Shown piece by piece: positions 61,351 through 64,000 of a DNA stretch of 64,000 bases. Positions within the stretch are counted from its first letter, which is position 1. The number at the start of each line of letters is the position of its first letter. The notes under the pieces are model-generated. The model made no database searches. It was not told where the DNA came from and worked only from the letters and a program-made list of their open reading frames with translations. A program made the translations under genes and the position numbers. Origin of the DNA: Polytrichum commune (lineage: Eukaryota > Streptophyta > Polytrichopsida > Polytrichales > Polytrichaceae); assembly GCA_950295325.1 (NCBI GenBank), contig OX485803.1, positions 65,611,554 to 65,675,553 of the forward strand, given 5' to 3'.

Positions 61351-61537
61351 CAAATATCATAGAACAGTTTATTGAATTCATCAATCATGGATGGCCCCAT
61401 GGCACTCGCAATGTTGGGGGAAGCAGGAGGTTTATCCTCCATCCTTAGCTTTTGAGTTGAGAATAATTAGTAGGGCGTTGTTGAGTCATGGTACCCATCA
61501 TGATTGATGAATTCAATCAACTGTTCTAGGATATTTG
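61351..61537. repeat. Imperfect inverted repeat with about 40-bp arms
   Basis: CAAATATCATAGAACAG then TTTATTGAATTCATCAATCATG at 61351-61390 is mirrored at 61494-61537 with few mismatches. The GATGGCCCCRTGGCACTC block also occurs twice (about 61252 and 61391), so local duplication and inversion both occurred here. Confidence 0.65.
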
Positions 61538-61541
61538 AGGG

Positions 61542-62245
61542 AAGGAGGACTTGGAAGGGGACTGTTGGATTTTAACCTTTTTAGTATGTAAAGAACATCA
61601 TGTTTGAGGCTAACTAAATAATAACATCTTTCTGAGGGAGAATGTGCACAGTGCAACTTAGGGGCCGAGTCGAATTCTTGTATGTGGGGGGGGGGGGGGG
61701 GGGGGTTTGATTATAAACACGTTTTTCAACATTCAGGAGGCTGTAACATCTCCGTGGTGAGAAAGCATGCTGTGAGCAACTTACGCAACTTCAAGCCTAT
61801 GTCTATTTTGTTCTTAATAGTTTGTATATGCTTGTTAGTATATTTTGAGTCTTTTACAACCAAGTTGGAGAGAATGCAAAGAGGTAAGCGGAATATTTGT
61901 CGCCAAACAATGTCGTTTCTATAGTGTCCCATCTACTGTAAAGTTGGTATGGCAAAACATGGGTAGGGTCAGATATTCGAATTTCATCTTATCTAGGGGG
62001 TGGACAGGTTTTGCAAAATAGTTCCTACCCTTTTATAGAATCATTCTTGCTTGCAAGGCAATCACTTTTGGGTCACCCTAGCTTTCATGAACAGGGAATT
62101 CCCATGCCTATTGCACCCAATAAGATGCAAACTAAAATTCACAAGGGACCGATCTTTTGAAAGAGTTGGTAAAATCTGACATCATATGATTTGGATATGG
62201 CTTCAACTCAAAATTTGAAAAGATGTCTATTCAATCCAAATTGTG
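61542..62245. other. Stretch with a 20-base G run
   Basis: G20 at 61686-61705. A region downstream of the EXORDIUM-like exon in which I could not find its next exon. Confidence 0.4.
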
Positions 62246-62249
62246 ATAC

Positions 62250-62558
62250 CCATGTCTTTCCGGAGGTCCTGGCCAATGTGGCTCGCGAGGATTGTGAAAG
62301 CGTCGGGATTTTGGAAAATGATGTCTGCCCTGGAGTAGTTGTCATCGACCTCCTTCCCAACGGTGACATTGTTGTTGACATATTTGCGCACCTCCCCACG
62401 AATCTCTTGGTAAACTTCGCCCTCAATCCGGCACAAGATGCTCAGGTTCGGCCACTGGTTGATGTGTTGAGTCGGTGTGAGCGACTTGGCGGCTGTTCTC
62501 ATCACCACCTTGTATGTTTCGCTCCAGTTACCATACCACACAAAGTAGCAGCGGAGTG
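62250..62558 (-). CDS. Exon of an EXORDIUM / phosphate-induced protein 1-like gene
   Basis: The minus-strand exon follows a GATTAG acceptor and reads RCYFVWYGNWSETYK, then FAKS-like TAAKSLTP, NQWPNL and RKYVNNNVTVGKEVDDNYSR, ending near KDMG at a GTATCA donor. VWYGNW and the NxVTxGxExDDNYS segment are characteristic of the phosphate-induced protein 1 family, secreted cell-wall proteins linked to growth and carbon status. This is about 102 codons, the N-terminal third of the family. Phase is 2 at the acceptor and 1 at the donor. I did not find the next exon to the left nor the signal peptide to the right, so it could be a gene with long introns or an isolated fragment. The 123-codon frame on the opposite strand is its shadow. 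Confidence 0.6.
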
Positions 62559-63875
62559 CTAATCATATACCCATATCACAATATTAATTATTGCAGACAC
62601 CCATCGTTCAAAAGCAGTATCAGATACCTATATATTCCTAGAAGGACATCATCTTAAAGTGACCCTGATATACCACAAGCTGATCACACGAGAGACACAC
62701 ACATTACACATACAAGTAACCAATCCTTAATGTTGGAAATTCAACCTGCAAGTCTGACAGCCATTCGGTAAACGGGAAAAGCAAAATTCAGATATATCCT
62801 GCCGCTAGATATGTTTGTTTACAAAGAACGTTGATGTAAGTAGGTGCGGATGATCGATCTAAGTAGCAGAAACATGAGCATCCATAGAGTGCACACCATT
62901 CATCCCCGATCACAATACTAGTTAATGCAGACAGTGACCCATCAGTTGTGAAAAGCAACACAAGATAACCATACTAAATAGGACAGTATGTGATGCTGGT
63001 AACCACAAGCCGATCATCTGATATACATACGCATATAACTACTAATGAAACCAATCCTCTGTGCTGGAAATACAAGCTGCAAGTCCGACAGTACTTGTTT
63101 GTAAGAAATGAAACAGGAAAATGAATTCCCTGCTGCGATGTATTTTTACAATGTCAAACACTGATGAAACCAGATCCCAACTAGGTGGAGATGCATGACC
63201 TATCCGCAATGGAATTCATAGAGTGCATACCATTCCTCCCCGGTCACGATAGTAATGCAGACACCCCATTGATCAAAAACAGCGAAAGATAAGAATACCT
63301 GAGGTCTGAGTGACACATTACGTGATACTGCTGGTGAATCGGAAGTTGATCATTATATGATACACATACACATATACCTACACTGATTATCCCAATTAGT
63401 GAGGGAGGGCTAATAGTGCGTGTGGGAAATTAGTGAAGATGATACTAAATTTTTGTACGCTATGAAATTATTGCCATCAAAAGATTTAGGAAGTATTGTT
63501 CATCTGGGCATTATTCACTAAAAATACTATTCATAGTAGCACTTTTCAATGAAAATACCGGCATTATTCATCCTAGCATTATTCACTAACAAGCATGTGT
63601 TTGCATATAAATGATTTTTTTATCACTCTACAAGAACCTTAGAGCACAAACTAATTTTCTCAAAAATGTATGATAAATGAGCATGTGGGGAGTATGTATT
63701 CATGTATTTAGTTTCACTTAGTAAAGATTTCAACCTTCGCTAATTTTGAGACTTGGAAAAAAAATGCGTGTTTCGGGAATTAGTACCACACACACTAATT
63801 GGGATAATCAGTCGACTAACTTACCCAATCCTTCGTGTTGGAATTCCAAGCTACGATTCTGATAATACCTATTTG
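62559..63875 (-). repeat. Tandem repeat of about 330 bp, three units, upstream of the EXORDIUM-like exon
   Basis: Units begin near 62559, 62889 and 63225 (plus-strand wording GAGTGCAYACCATTC, CCCCGRTCACRATA, TAATGCAGACA) and continue with ACCAATCCTY, GTGCTGGAAAT, CAAGCTGCAAGTC. Similarity is roughly 70 percent. If the exon at 62250 is real, this would be its upstream intron. The third unit is split by an inserted element. Confidence 0.72.
63382..63812. mobile_element. Inverted-repeat element inserted in the third tandem unit
   Basis: Perfect 20-bp termini ACTGATTATCCCAATTAGTG and complement, 431 bp in all, with further imperfect inverted sequence (ATTCACTA-type) inside. The interruption is clear from comparison with the neighbouring units. 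No obvious target duplication, so superfamily unknown. Confidence 0.78.
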
Positions 63876-64000
63876 TAATAATGGAGAACAACAAAATTAT
63901 TTACTAACTTTGAGTTTTGTGAAAAATAACTAGAATTAAAATTTTGATCTACGAATCCAAGCAACTTATATTGACAAAATCATTTTTTTAAAAAGGTCTA
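63813..64000. other. Rest of third tandem unit and edge sequence
   Basis: To about 63875 this resumes the 330-bp repeat (CCAATCCTTCGTGTTGGAAT). The remainder to the window end is AT-rich and unidentified. Confidence 0.45.

Noticed and set aside
60452-61353. Further exons of the EXORDIUM-like gene
   Set aside because: The frames here do not match the expected continuation of the family, and no compatible splice pattern was found.
62191-62562. 123-codon plus-strand open frame
   Set aside because: It mirrors the EXORDIUM-like exon on the other strand, which carries the recognisable motifs and splice sites.

Overview
The window looks like nuclear DNA from a streptophyte (a land plant or a close green-algal relative). 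The evidence is a spliced type I vacuolar H+-pyrophosphatase gene with plant-like introns, plant families of small DNA transposons, and a Ty3/gypsy-type retroelement relic that carries a cytosine methyltransferase domain. I cannot name the species. The DNA is AT-rich, gene-poor and full of decayed mobile DNA. No rRNA, canonical tRNA, organellar segment or CRISPR array is evident.

Layout. The left edge (1-3156, minus strand) holds the first three coding exons of the H+-pyrophosphatase, which continues beyond the window, followed by a GC-rich leader and promoter zone to about 3830. The right edge (62250-62558, minus) holds one exon that resembles EXORDIUM / phosphate-induced protein 1. The introns or flanks of both genes are built of degenerate tandem duplications. 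I see no convincing intact host gene between these edges.

The middle is a transposon museum. There are about ten PIF/Harbinger-type non-autonomous elements (TTA, TAA or TCA target duplications; ends of the type GGGCCACTTCACAC or GGGGCGGTTTACAC). Three copies of a fold-back MULE-type MITE have roughly 9-bp target duplications, and a 2.27-kb MULE has 0.5-kb terminal inverted repeats and a perfect 9-bp duplication. A hAT-type element has a perfect 8-bp duplication. Two copies of a TA-flanked Tc1/mariner-type MITE are present, one nested in a PIF element. CACTA-like MITEs and three copies of a tRNA-derived SINE complete the set of small elements. A decayed transposase-like gene lies at 26960-28180 (minus).

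The most interesting locus is 51790-54690 (minus). There a degenerate retrotransposon shows, in order, a gag-type zinc knuckle, a retropepsin, a C5-cytosine DNA methyltransferase and a remnant of the reverse-transcriptase MPFGL motif. The copy is dead: it has frameshifts, stops and altered catalytic motifs. It nevertheless records a retroelement lineage that carried its own DNA methyltransferase between protease and reverse transcriptase. Two tandem arrays at 44.7-46.3 kb share one palindromic core and are unexplained.
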